The notes under the pieces were generated by a model. The model was not told where the DNA came from and ran no database searches. It worked only from the letters and a program-made list of their open reading frames with translations. Position numbers and translations under genes: made by a program. A DNA stretch of 64,000 nt from Delphinus delphis (Eukaryota > Chordata > Mammalia > Artiodactyla > Delphinidae): contig NW_027192658.1 of assembly GCF_949987515.2 (NCBI RefSeq), forward strand, positions 2,790,001 to 2,854,000. The letters run 5' to 3'. Positions 11,058 through 23,692 of this stretch are shown here, piece after piece. Each line of letters opens with the position of its first letter. Position 1 is the first letter of the stretch.

Positions 11058-12635
11058 GTAAAACCTATGGATTGCTATGTCTCCGAAAGAGAATCAAGCA
11101 TGTGTACAGGGGCATAAACGCAGCAGTGATAGGATTGGAGAGGTTCGGTGAGCAAATGAAGACCCTTTGAAGTCATATTGCATGGTACCCATTACACGGG
11201 TCTTAACTTTCCAGGTTTAAGGTATTCTTCCTTCAGCTAAAACATGCATGTGGAACCCAAGTATGATCAACCATGTGAACGGGAGACGTCTTCAAATATG
11301 TCTCAGTTTTCCTCCCCTGGTACTCGGGTGCAACATTCCAGACGCTTTACTAACACTCTCCCCACTTGGAGAGTCAGTCCCTTTAACCTCCTGTTTGGCC
11401 CAGTTTGCAATTTCTGCGGAAGATGAACAGGAATAGCGAGAACCAATGAGAGACTAGCTGGAGGTGTGTGGACGGGCAAATTTAACTCTCATTTCCCACC
11501 AGGAAGAGGAAATAACCAAAGGCTCAGCGTGCCGTGCCGGAACCAGATTAGGGACTGAAGCCATCCTGCAGTGTTGCGGCCAGGTCACAAGAAAGCGAGT
11601 TGAAGAAAGGAGCTCAGGGGCACTGTAATTCACAAACCTGCAGAGTTATAAATGACAGCTATCGTCCAAAAATAGACTGAAGTAAGGCTGCCAAGAGGAC
11701 TTGAAAGCGGGGCAGAATTGCAGGAAACCGATTTCAGGAGGTAGACTGGAATTGCATTGAAAGCATAGGAAAAGAGGCAGAACGTCCACAATGATGCACT
11801 TGGCCAAAAAGGGCGTATGCGTTTTTTCCTGAATATATTCAGGAAAAAACGCATACGCCCTTTTTGGACAACCAAGCAAGCTTGCAAAGGAAATCTGCAC
11901 TACAATGAAGTCTCACTTCCCCCCGGTCAAAAGGGCCATCTGAAAAAAGTGTAAAATCCAGAAAGGCAGGACAGGCCATGGAGAACTGGGAGCCTTGTTA
12001 TGCTGATGGGCGGGATGTAAATTGCCAACAGACACTCGGGAGAAGTGTATGGTGTTTCCTGAAACATCTAAAAAACAAAGCAACAGAGCCTAGGGCACTG
12101 CCACTTATGGTCCTATAGCTTAGGGAAATTAAAATCAAAAAGACACAGCCACCCCAAAGTTTGGGACGCCTCTGTTTACAAGAACCTCGTTTACAGTACA
12201 AGTTCAACATCGCAGAAAGTGAAAAATGGATAAAGAAGTTGTGGTATTTACTTACAAAGCAATATCACTCAGCAATGAAATCTATGTCATCAGGCCCTTA
12301 GCATCACAATGAGTGGATTCAGGTATGATGATTCTAACTGAAATAAGTCACACAGAAAAAGAAACATCATAAGATATCAGTAATACACGGAATGTAAACT
12401 TGGCTACACAGGAACTGAATTACAGAACAGAACAGGGTCTCAAATTTAGAAAACCAACTTATGCTTGCTTAAGGGTAAAGGTGAGTTGGGGTGCTGCATA
12501 AAACCAGAGATTGAAATGAGCACAGATAAAGTTCCTTAAGTCAAATATGGAATAGACAAGAGCTACTCCTTGCTCAACGAAATGGACTCAACACCGCATA
12601 TTAAACGCCTAAGATGTACCTGACTTGTAAGTATC
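11058..12635 (+). repeat. Satellite monomer 8 (1,578 bp), chimeric: B-like head, H tail
   Basis: The palindrome at 11800-11871 has a for c at 11,868. The head matches monomers 5 and 10 (with private acgtcttc); the tail from about 11,469 matches monomers 16 and 24, including ctaagatgtacc. The left edge of the HOR block lies inside it. Confidence 0.95.
11469..11535. other. Left edge of the HOR block / founding breakpoint phase
   Basis: Monomer 8 departs from the matching H-type positions up to 11,468 (g in gtgtgtgg against c in units II and III). It agrees with them afterwards, including the rare gggactg near 11,551 and ggacaacc at 11,866. The right edge of the block narrows the same phase to before 11,536. 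The corresponding internal joints are 24,104-24,170 and 36,739-36,805. Confidence 0.8.
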
Positions 12636-14215
12636 TTAAAACCTATGGATTGCTATGTCTCCGAAAGAGAATCAAGCATGTGTACAGGGGCATAAACGCA
12701 GCAGTGATAGGATTGGAGAGGTTCGGTGAGCAAATGAAGACCCTTTGAAGTCATATTGCATGGTACCCATTCCACGGGTTTCAACTACCCAGGTTTAAGG
12801 TATTCTTCCTTCAGCTAAAACATGCATGTGGAACCTAGAGTATGATCAACCATGTGATCGGGAGACGTGTTCAAATATGTCTCAGTTTTCCTCCCCTGGT
12901 ACTCGGGTGCAACATTCCAGACGCTTTACTAACACTCTCCCCACTTGGAGAGTCAGCGCCTTTAACCTCCTGTTTGGCCCAGTTTGCAATTTCTGCGGAA
13001 GATGAACAGGAATAGCGAGAACCAATGAGAGGCTAGCTGGAGGTGTCTGGACGGGCAAATTTAACTCTCATTTCCCACCAGGAAGCGGAAATAACCAAAG
13101 GCTCAGCGTGCCGTACCGGAACCAGATTAGGGCCTGAAGCCATCCTGCGGTGTTGCGGCCAGCTCAAAAGAAAGCGAGTTGAAGAAAGGAGCTCAGGGGC
13201 ACTGTAATTCACAAACCTGCAGAGTTATAAATGACAGCTATCGTCCAAAAATAGACTGAAGTAAGGCTGCCAAGAGGACTTGAAAGCGGGGCAGAATTGC
13301 AGGAAACCGATTTCAGGAGGTAGACTGGAATTGCATTGAAAGCATAGGAAAAGAGGCAGAACGTCCACAATGATGCACTTGGCCAAAAAGGGCGTATGCG
13401 TTTTTTCCTGAATATATTCAGGAAAAAACGCATACGCCCTTTTTGGCCAACCAAGCAAGCTTGCAAAGGAAATCTGCACTACAATGAAGTCTCACTTCCC
13501 CCCGGTCAAAAGGGCCATCTGAAAAAAGTGTAAAATCCAGAAAGGCAGGACAGGTCATGGAGAACTGGGAGCCTTGTTATGCTGATGGGCGGAATGTAAA
13601 TTGCCAACAGACACTCGGGAGAAGTGTATGGTGTTTCCTGAAACATCTAAAAAACAAAGCAACAGAACCTAGGGCACTTCCACTTATGGTCCTATAGCTT
13701 AGGGAAATTAAAATCAAAAAGACACAGCCACCCCAAAGTTTGGAATGGCTCTGTTTACAAGAACCTCGTTTACAGTACAAGTTCAACATCACAGAAAGTG
13801 AAAAATGGATAAAGAAGTTGTGGTATTTACTTACAAAGCAATATCACTCAGCAATGAAATCTGTGTCATCAGGCCCTTAGCAGCACAATGAGTGGATTCA
13901 GGTATGATGTTTCTAACTGAAGTAAGTCACACAGAAAAAGAAACACCATAAGATATCAGTAATACATGGAATGTAAACTTGGCTACACAGGAACTGAATT
14001 ACAGAACAGAACAGGGTCTCAAATTTAGAAAACCAACTTATGCTTGCTTAAGGGTAAAGGTGAGTTGGGGTGCTGCATAAAACCAGAGATTGAAATGAGC
14101 ACAGATAAAGTTCCTTAAGTCAAATATGGAATAGACAAGAGCTACTCCTTGCTCAACGAAATGGACTCAACACCGCATATTAAACGCCTAAGAATGTACC
14201 TGACTAGTAAGTATC
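12636..14215 (+). repeat. Satellite monomer 9, HOR type A (1,580 bp)
   Basis: The palindrome at 13379-13450 is perfect. Type A marks are aagcgg, ggaatggctc, catcacag, gatgtttct, gaaacacc and aatacatgg. Repeated as monomers 17 and 25. Confidence 0.95.
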
Positions 14216-15794
14216 GTAAAACCTATGGATTGCTATGTCTCCGAAAGAGAATCAAGCATGTGTACAGGGGCATAAACGCAGCAGTGATAGGATTGGAGAG
14301 GTTCGGTGAGCAAATGAAGACCCTTTGAAGTCATATTGCATGGTACCCATTACACGGGTCTTAACTTTCCAGGTTTAAGGTATTCTTCCTTCAGCTAAAA
14401 CATGCATGTGGAACCCAAGTATGATCAACCATGTGAACGGGAGACGTGTTCAAATATGTCTCAGTTTTCCTCCCCTGGTACTCGGGTGCAACATTCCAGA
14501 CGCTTTACTAACACTCTCCCCACTTGGAGAGTCAGTCCCTTTAACCTCCTGTTTGGCCCAGTTTGCAATTTCTGCGGAAGATGAACAGGAATAGCGAGAA
14601 CCAATGAGAGACTAGCTGGAGGTGTGTGGACGGGCAAATTTAACTCTCATTTCCCACCAGGAAGAGGAAATAACCAAAGGCTCAGCGTGCCGTGCCGGAA
14701 CCAGATTAGGGCCTGAAGCCATCCTGCAGTGTTGCGGCCAGGTCACAAGAAAGCGAGTTGAAGAAAGGAGCTCAGGGGCACTGTAATTCACAAACCTGCA
14801 GAGTTATAAATGACAGCTATCGTCCAAAAATAGACTGAAGTAAGGCTGCCAAGAGGACTTGAAAGCGGGGCAGAATTGCAGGAAACCGATTTCAGGAGGT
14901 AGACTGGAATTGCATTGAAAGCATAGGAAAAGAGGCAGAACGTCCACAATGATGCACTTGGCCAAAAAGGGCGTATGCGTTTTTTCCTGAATATATTCAG
15001 GAAAAAACGCATACGCCCTTTTTGGCCAACCAAGCAAGCTTGCAAAGGAAATCTGCACTACAATGAAGTCTCACTTCCCCCCGGTCAAAAGGGCCATCTG
15101 AAAAAAGTGTAAAATCCAGAAAGGCAGGACAGGCCATGGAGAACTGGGAGCCTTGTTATGCTGATGGGCGGGATGTAAATTGCCAACAGACACTCGGGAG
15201 AAGTGTATGGTGTTTCCTGAAACATCTAAAAAACAAAGCAACAGAGCCTAGGGCACTGCCACTTATGGTCCTATAGCTTAGGGAAATTAAAATCAAAAAG
15301 ACACAGCCACCCCAAAGTTTGGGACGCCTCTGTTTACAAGAACCTCGTTTACAGTACAAGTTCAACATCGCAGAAAGTGAAAAATGGATAAAGAAGTTGT
15401 GGTATTTACTTACAAAGCAATATCACTCAGCAATGAAATCTATGTCATCAGGCCCTTAGCATCACAATGAGTGGATTCAGGTATGATGATTCTAACTGAA
15501 ATAAGTCACACAGAAAAAGAAACATCATAAGATATCAGTAATACACGGAATGTAAACTTGGCTACACAGGAACTGAATTACAGAACAGAACAGGGTCTCA
15601 AATTTAGAAAACCAACTTATGCTTGCTTAAGGGTAAAGGTGAGTTGGGGTGCTGCATAAAACCAGAGATTGAAATGAGCACAGATAAAGTTCCTTAAGTC
15701 AAATATGGAATAGACAAGAGCTACTCCTTGCTCAACGAAATGGACTCAACACCGCATATTAAACGCCTAAGAATGTACCTGACTAGTAATTATC
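14216..15794 (+). repeat. Satellite monomer 10, HOR type B (1,579 bp)
   Basis: The palindrome at 14958-15029 is perfect. Type B marks are cttaactttcc, tcccttt, gtgtgtgg, gcagtgttg and the terminal gtaattatcg. Confidence 0.95.
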
Positions 15795-17373
15795 GTAAAA
15801 CCTATGGATTGCTATGTCTCCGAAAGAGAATCAAGCATGTGTACAGGGGCATAAACGCAGCAGTGATAGGATTGGAGAGGTTCGGTGAGCAAATGAAGAC
15901 CCTTTGAAGTCATATTGCATGGTACCCATTACACGGGTCTCAACTCTCCAGGTTTAAGGTATTCTTCCTTCAGCTAAAACATGCATGTGGAACCCAAGTA
16001 TGATCAACCATGTGAACGGGAGACGTGTTCAAATATGTCTCAGTTTTCCTCCCCTGGTACTCGGGTGCAACATTCCAGACGCTTTACTAACACTCTCCCC
16101 ACTTGGAGAGTCAGCGCCTTTAACCTCCTGTTTGGCCCAGTTTGCAATTTCTGCGGAAGATGAACAGGAATAGCGAGAACCAATGAGAGGCTAGCTGGCG
16201 GTGTGTGGACGGGCAAATTTAACTCTCATTTCCCACCTGGAAGAGGAAATAACCAAAGGCTCAGCGTGCCGTACCGGAACCAGATTAGGGCCTGAAGCCA
16301 TCCTGCGGTGTTGCGGCCAGCTCAAAAGAAAGCGAGTTGAAGAAAGGAGCTCAGGGGCACTGTAATTCACAAACCTGCAGAGTTATAAATGACAGCTATC
16401 GTCCAAAAATAGACTGAAGTAAGGCTGCCAAGAGGACTTGAAAGCGGGGCAGAATTGCAGGAAACCGATTTCAGGAGGTAGACTGGAATTGCATTGAAAG
16501 CATAGGAAAAGAGGCAGAACGTCCACAATGATGCACTTGGCCAAAAAGGGCGTATGCGTTTTTTCCTGAATATATTCAGGAAAAAACGCATACGCCCTTT
16601 TTGGACAACCAAGCAAGCTTGCAAAGGAAATCTGCACTACAATGAAGTCTCACTTCCCCCCGGTCAAAAGGGCCATCTGAAAAAAGTGTAAAATCCAGAA
16701 AGGCAGGACAGGCCATGGAGAACTGGGAGCCTTGTTATGCTGATGGGCGGGATGTAAATTGCCAACAGACACTCGGGAGAAGTGTATGGTGTTTCCGGAA
16801 ACATCTAAAAAACAAAGCAACAGAACCTAGGGCACTTCCACTTATGGTCCTATAGCTTAGGGAAATTAAAATCTAAAAGACACAGCCACCCCAAAGTTTG
16901 GAACGGCTCTGTTTACAAGAACCTCGTTTACAGTACAAGTTCAACATCGCAGAAAGTGAAAAATGGATAAAGAAGTTGTGGTATTTACTTACAAAGCAAT
17001 ATCACTCAGCAATGAAATCTGTGTCATCAGGCCCTTAGCAGCACAATGAGTGGATTCAGGTATGATGATTCTAACTGAAGTAAGTCACACAGAAAAAGAA
17101 ACATCATAAGATATCAGTAATACACGGAATGTAAACTTGGCTACACAGGAACTGAATTCCAGAACAGAACAGGGTCTCAAATTTAGAAAACCAACTTATG
17201 CTTGCTTAAGGGTAAAGGTGAGTTGGGGTGCTGCATAAAACCAGAGATTGAAATGAGCACAGATAAAGTTCCTTAAGCCAAATATGGAATAGACAAGAGC
17301 TACTCCTTGCTCAACGAAATGGACTCAACACCGCATATTAAACGCCTAAGAATGTACCTGACTTGTAAGTATC
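15795..17373 (+). repeat. Satellite monomer 11, HOR type C (1,579 bp)
   Basis: The palindrome at 16537-16608 has the ggacaa outer mismatch in the right arm. Type C marks are ctggcggtgtg, cacctggaag, ttccggaaac and gaattccag. A private aatctaaaag occurs near 16,872. Confidence 0.95.
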
Positions 17374-18953
17374 TTAAAACCTATGGATTGCTATGTCTCC
17401 GAAAGAGAATCAAGCATGTGTACAGGGGCATAAACGCAGCAGTGATAGGATTGGAGAGGTTCAGTGAGCAAATGAAGACCCTTTGAAGTCATATTGCATG
17501 GTACCCATTCCACGGGTTTCAACTACCCAGGTTTAAGGTATTCTTCCTTCAGCTAAAACATGCATGTGGAACCTAGAGTATGATCAACCATGTGATCGGG
17601 AGACGTGTTCAAATATGTCTCAGTTTTCCTCCCCTGGTACTCGGGTGCAACATTCCAGACGCTTTACTAACACTCTCCCCACTTGGAGAGTCAGTCCCTT
17701 TAACATCCTGTTTGGCCCAGTTTGCAATTTCTGCGGAAGATGAACAGGAATAGCGAGAACCAATGAGAGACTAGCTGGCGGTGTCTGGACGGGCAAATTT
17801 AACTCTCATTTCCCACCAGGAAGAGGAAATAACCAAAGGCTCAGCGTGCCGTGCCGGAACCAGATTAGGGCCTGAAGCCATCCTGCGGTGTTGCGGCCAG
17901 GTCACAAGAAAGCGAGTTGAAGAAAGGAGCTCAGGGGCACTGTAATTCAAAAACCTGCAGAGTTATAAATGACAGCTATCGTCCAAAAATAGACTGAAGT
18001 AAGGCTGCCAAGAGGACTTGAAAGCGGGGCAGAATTGCAGGAAACCGATTTCAGGAGGTAGACTGGAATTGCATTGAAAGCATAGGAAAAGAGGCAGAAC
18101 GTCCACAATGATGCACTTGGCCAAAAAGGGCGTATGCGTTTTTTCCTGAATATATTCAGGAAAAAACGCATACGCCCTTTTTGGCCAACCAAGCAAGCTT
18201 GCAAAGGAAATCTGCACTACAATGAAGTCTCACTTCCCCCCGGTCAAAAGGGCCATCTGAAAAAAGTGTAAAATCCAGAAAGGCAGGACAGGCCATGGAG
18301 AACTGGGAGCCTTGTTATGCTGATGGGCGGGATGTAAATTGCCAACAACCACTCGGGAGAAGTGTATGGTGTTTCCTGAAACATCTAAAAAACAAAGCAA
18401 CAGAACCTAGGGCACTTCCACTTATGGTCCTATAGCTTAGGGAAATTAAAATCAAAAAGACACAGCCACCCCAAAGTTTGGAACGGCTCTGTTTACAAGA
18501 ACCTCGTTTACAGTACAAGTTCAACATCACAGAAAGTGAAAAATGGATAAAGAAGTTGTGGTATTTACTTACAAAGCAATATCACTCAGCAATGAAATCT
18601 GTGTCATCAGGCCCTTAGCAGCACAATGAGTGGATTCAGGTATGATGATTCTAACTGAAGTAAGTCACACAGAAAAAGAAACATCATAAGATATCAGTAA
18701 TACACGGAATGTAAACTTGGCTACACAGGAACTGAATTCCAGAACAGAACAGGGTCTCAAATTTAGAAAACCAACTTATGCTTGCTTAAGGGTAAAGGTG
18801 AGTTGGGGTGCTGCATAAAACCAGAGATTGAAATGAGCACAGATAAAGTTCCTTAAGTCAAATATGGAATAGACAAGAGCTACTCCTTGCTCAACGAAAT
18901 GGACTCAACACCACATATTAAACGCCTAAGAATGTACCTGACTAGTAAGTATC
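17374..18953 (+). repeat. Satellite monomer 12, HOR type D (1,580 bp)
   Basis: The palindrome at 18117-18188 is perfect. Type D marks are gttcagtgagc, taacatcctg, attcaaaaacc, acaaccactcggg, gaattccag and accacatatt. Confidence 0.95.
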
Positions 18954-20533
18954 TTAAAACCTATGGATTGCTATGTCTCCGAAAGAGAATCAAGCATGTG
19001 TACAGGGGCATAAACGCAGCAGTGATAGGATTGGAGAGGTTCGGTGAGCAAATGAAGACCCTTTGAAGTCATATTGCATGGTACCCATTACACGGGTCTC
19101 AACTCTCCAGGTTTAAGGTATTCTTCCTTCAGCTAAAACATGCATGTGGAACCTAGAGTATGATCAACCATGTGAACGGGAGACGTGTTCAAATATGTCT
19201 CAGTTTTCCTCCCCTGGTAGTCGGGTGCAACATTCCAGATACTTTACTAACACTCTCCCCACTTGGAGAGTCAGCGCCTTTAACCTCCTGTTTGGCCCAG
19301 TTTGCAATTTCTGCGGAAGATGAACAGGAATAGCGAGAACCAATGAGAGGCTAGCTGGAGGTGTCTGGATGGGCAAATTTAACTCTCATTTCCCACCAGG
19401 AAGAGGAAATAACCAAAGGCTCAGCGTGCCGTACCGGAACCAGATTAGGGCCTGAAGCCATCCTGCGGTGTTGCGGCCAGCTCAAAAGAAAGCGAGTTGA
19501 AGAAAGGAGCTCAGGGGCACTGTAATTCACAAACCTGCAGAGTTATAAATGACAGCTATCGTCCAAAAATAGACTGAAGTAAGGCTGCCAAGAGGACTTG
19601 AAAGCGGGGCAGAATTGCAGGAAACCGATTTCAGGAGGTAGACTGGAATTGCATTGAAAGCATAGGAAAAGAGGCAGAACGTCCACAATGATGCACTTGG
19701 CCAAAAAGGGCGTATGCGTTTTTTCCTGAATATATTCAGGAAAAAACGCATACGCCCTTTTTGGCCAACCAAGCAAGCTTGCAAAGGAAATCTGCACTAC
19801 AATGAAGTCTCACTTCCCCCCGGTCAAAAGGGCCATCTGAAAAAAGTGTAAAATCCAGAAAGGCAGGACAGGCCATGGAGAACTGGGAGCCTTGTTATGC
19901 TGATGGGCTGGATGTAAATTGCCAACAGACACTCGGGAGAAGTGTATGGTGTTTCCGGAAACATCTAAAAAACAAAGCAACAGAACCTAGGGCACTTCCA
20001 CTTATGGTCCTATAGCTTAGGGAAATTAAAATCAAAAAGACACAGCCACCCCAAAGTTTGGAACGGCTCTGTTTACAAGAACCTCGTTTACAGTACAAGT
20101 TCAACATCGCAGAAAGTGAAAAATGGATAAAGAAGTTGTGGTATTTACTTACAAAGCAATATCACTCAGCAATGAAATCTGTGTCATCAGGCCCTTAGCA
20201 GCACAATGAGTGGATTCAGGTATGATGATTCTAACTGAAATAAGTCACACAGAAAAAGAAACATCATAAGATATCAGTAATACATGGAATGTAAACTTGG
20301 CTACACAGGAACTGAATTACAGAACAGAACAGGGTCTCAAATTTAGAAAACCAACTTATGCTTGCTTAAGGGTAAAGGTGAGTTGGGGTGCTGCATAAAA
20401 CCAGAGACTGAAATGAGCACAGATAAAGTTCCTTAAGCCAAATATGGAATAGACAAGAGCTACTCCTTGCTCAACGAAATGGACTCAACACCGCATATTA
20501 AACGCCTAAGAATGTACCTGACTTGTAAGTATC
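18954..20533 (+). repeat. Satellite monomer 13, HOR type E (1,580 bp)
   Basis: The palindrome at 19697-19768 is perfect. Type E marks are ggtagtcggg, ccagatac, ctggatggg, gatgggctgg, ttccggaaac and cagagactg. Confidence 0.95.
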
Positions 20534-22113
20534 TTAAAACCTATGGATTGCTATGTCTCCGAAAGAGAATCAAGCATGTGTACAGGGGCATAAACGCAGC
20601 AGTGATAGGATTGGAGAGGTTCAGTGAGCAAATGAAGACCCTTTGAAGTCATATTGCATGGTACCCATTCCACGGGTTTCAACTACCCAGGTTTAAGGTA
20701 TTCTTCCTTCAGCTAAAACATGCATGTGGAACCTAGAGTATGATCAACCATGTGATCGGGAGACGTGTTCAAATATGTCTCAGTTTTCCTCCCCTGGTAC
20801 TCGGGTGCAACATTCCAGACGCTTTACTAACACTCTCCCCACTTGGAGAGTCAGTCCCTTTAACATCCTGTTTGGCCCAGTTTGCAATTTCTGCGGAAGA
20901 TGAACAGGAATAGCGAGAACCAATGAGAGACTAGCTGGAGGTGTCTGGACGGGCAAATTTAACTCTCATTTCCCACCAGGAAGAGGAAATAACCAAAGGC
21001 TCAGCGTGCCGTGCCGGAACCAGATTAGGGCCTGAAGCCATCCTGCGGTGTTGCGGCCAGGTCACAAGAAAGCGAGTTGAAGAAAGGAGCTCAGGGGCAC
21101 TGTAATTCACAAACCTGCAGAGTTATAAATGACAGCTATCGTCCAAAAATAGACTGAAGTAAGGCTGCCAAGAGGACTTGAAAGCGGGGCAGAATTGCAG
21201 GAAACCGATTTCAGGAGGTAGACTGGAATTGCATTGAAAGCATAGGAAAAGAGGCAGAACGTCCACAATGATGCACTTGGCCAAAAAGGGCGTATGCGTT
21301 TTTTCCTGAATATATTCAGGAAAAAACGCATACGCCCTTTTTGGCCAACCAAGCAAGCTTGCAAAGGAAATCTGCACTACAATGAAGTCTCACTTCCCCC
21401 CGGTCAAAAGGGCCATCTGAAAAAAGTGTAAAATCCAGAAAGGCAGGACAGGCCATGGAGAACTGGGAGCCTTGTTATGCTGATGGGCGGGATGTAAATT
21501 GCCAACAGACACTCGGCAGAAGTGTATGGTGTTTCCTGAAACATCTAAAAAACAAAGCAACAGAGCCTAGGGCACTGCCACTTATGGTCCTATAGCTTAG
21601 GGAAATTAAAATCAAAAAGACACAGCCACCCCAAAGTTTGGGACGCCTCTGTTTACAAGAACCTCGTTTACAGTACAAGTTCAACATCGCAGAAAGTGAA
21701 AAATGGATAAAGAAGTTGTGGTATTTACTTACAAAGCAATATCACTCAGCAATGAAATCTATGTCATCAGGCCCTTAGCATCACAATGAGTGGATTCAGG
21801 TATGATGATTCTAACTGAAATAAGTCACACAGAAAAAGAAACATCATAAGATATCAGTAATACACGGAATGTAAACTTGGCTACACAGGAACTGAATTAC
21901 AGAACAGAACAGGGTCTCAAATTTAGAAAACCAACTTATGCTTGCTTAAGGGTAAAGGTGAGTTGGGGTGCTGCATAAAACCAGAGATTGAAATGAGCAT
22001 AGATAAAGTTCCTTAAGTCAAATATGGAATAGACAAGAGCTACTCCTTGCTCAACGAAATGGACTCAACACCGCATATTAAACGCCTAAGAATGTACCTG
22101 ACTAGTAAGTATC
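20534..22113 (+). repeat. Satellite monomer 14, HOR type F (1,580 bp)
   Basis: The palindrome at 21277-21348 is perfect. Type F marks are gttcagtgagc, taacatcctg, actcggcag, gagcctagggcactgcc and gagcatag. Confidence 0.95.
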
Positions 22114-23692
22114 CTAAAACCTATGGATTGCTATGTCTCCAAAAGAGAATCAAGCATGTGTACAGGGGCATAAACGCAGCAGTGATAGGATTGGAGAGGT
22201 TCGGTGAGCAAATGAAGACCCTTTGAAGTCATATTGCATGGTACCCATTACACGGGTCTCAACTCTCCAGGTTTAAGGTATTCTTCCTTCAGCTAAAACA
22301 TGCATGTGGAACCCAAGTATGATCAACCATGTGAACGGGAGACGTGTTCAAATATGTCTCAGTTTTCCTCCCCTGGTACTCGGGTGCAACATTCCAGACG
22401 CTTTACTAACACTCTCCCCACTTGGAGAGTCAGCGCCTTTAACCTCCTGTTTGGCCCAGTTTGCAATTTCTGCGGAAGATGAACAGGAATAGCGAGAACC
22501 AATGAGAGGCTAGCTGGAGGTGTCTGGACGGGCAAATTTAACTCTCATTTCCCACCAGGAAGAGGAAATAACCAAAGGCTCAGCGTGCCGTACCGGAACC
22601 AGATTAGGGCCTGAAGCCATCCTGCGGTGTTGCGGCCAGCTCAAAAGAAAGCGAGTTGAAGAAAGGAGCTCAGGGGCACTGTAATTCACAAACCTGCAGA
22701 GTTATAAATGACAGCTATCGTCCAAAAATAGACTGAAGTAAGGCTGCCAAGAGGACTTGAAAGCGGGGCAGAATTGCAGGAAACCGATTTCAGGAGGTAG
22801 ACTGGAATTGCATTGAAAGCATAGGAAAAGAGGCAGAACGTCCACAATGATGCACTTGGCCAAAAAGGGCGTATGCGTTTTTTCCTGAATATATTCAGGA
22901 AAAAACGCATACGCCCTTTTTGGCCAACCAAGCAAGCTTGCAAAGGAAATCTGCACTACAATGAAGTCTCACTTCCCCCCGGTCAAAAGGGCCATCTGAA
23001 AAAAGTGTAAAATCCAGAAAGGCAGGACAGGCCATGGAGAACTGGGAGCCTTGTTATGCTGATGGGTGGGATGTAAATTGCCAACAACCACTCAGGAGAA
23101 GTGTATGGTGTTTCCTGAAACATTTAAAAAACAAAGCAACAGAACCTAGGGCACTTCCACTTATGGTCCTATAGCTTAGGGAAATTAAAATCAAAAAGAC
23201 ACAGCCACCCCAAAGTTTGGAACGGCTCTGTTTACAAGAACCTCGTTTACAGTACAAGTTCAACATCACAGAAAGTGAAAAATGGATAAAGAAGTTGTGG
23301 TATTTACTTACAAAGCAATATCACTCAGCAATGAAATCTGTGTCATCAGGCCCTTAGCAGCACAATGAGTGGATTCAGGTATGATGATTCTAACTGAAGT
23401 AAGTCACACAGAAAAAGAAACATCATAAGATATCAGTAATACACGGAATGTAAACTTGGCTACACAGGAACTGAATTACAGAACAGAACAGGGTCTCAAA
23501 TTTAGAAAACCAACTTTTGCTTGCTTAAGGGTAAAGGTGAGTTGGGGTGCTGCATAAAACCAGAGATTGAAATGAGCACAGATAAAGTTCCTTAAGCCAA
23601 ATATGGAATAGACAAGAGCTACTCCTTGCTCAACGAAATGGACTCAACACCGCATATTAAACGCCTAAGAATGTACCTGACTAGTAAGTATC
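22114..23692 (+). repeat. Satellite monomer 15, HOR type G (1,579 bp)
   Basis: The palindrome at 22856-22927 is perfect. Type G marks are ctccaaaagag, gatgggtggg, acaaccactcagg, catttaaaaaac and cttttgcttg. Confidence 0.95.
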
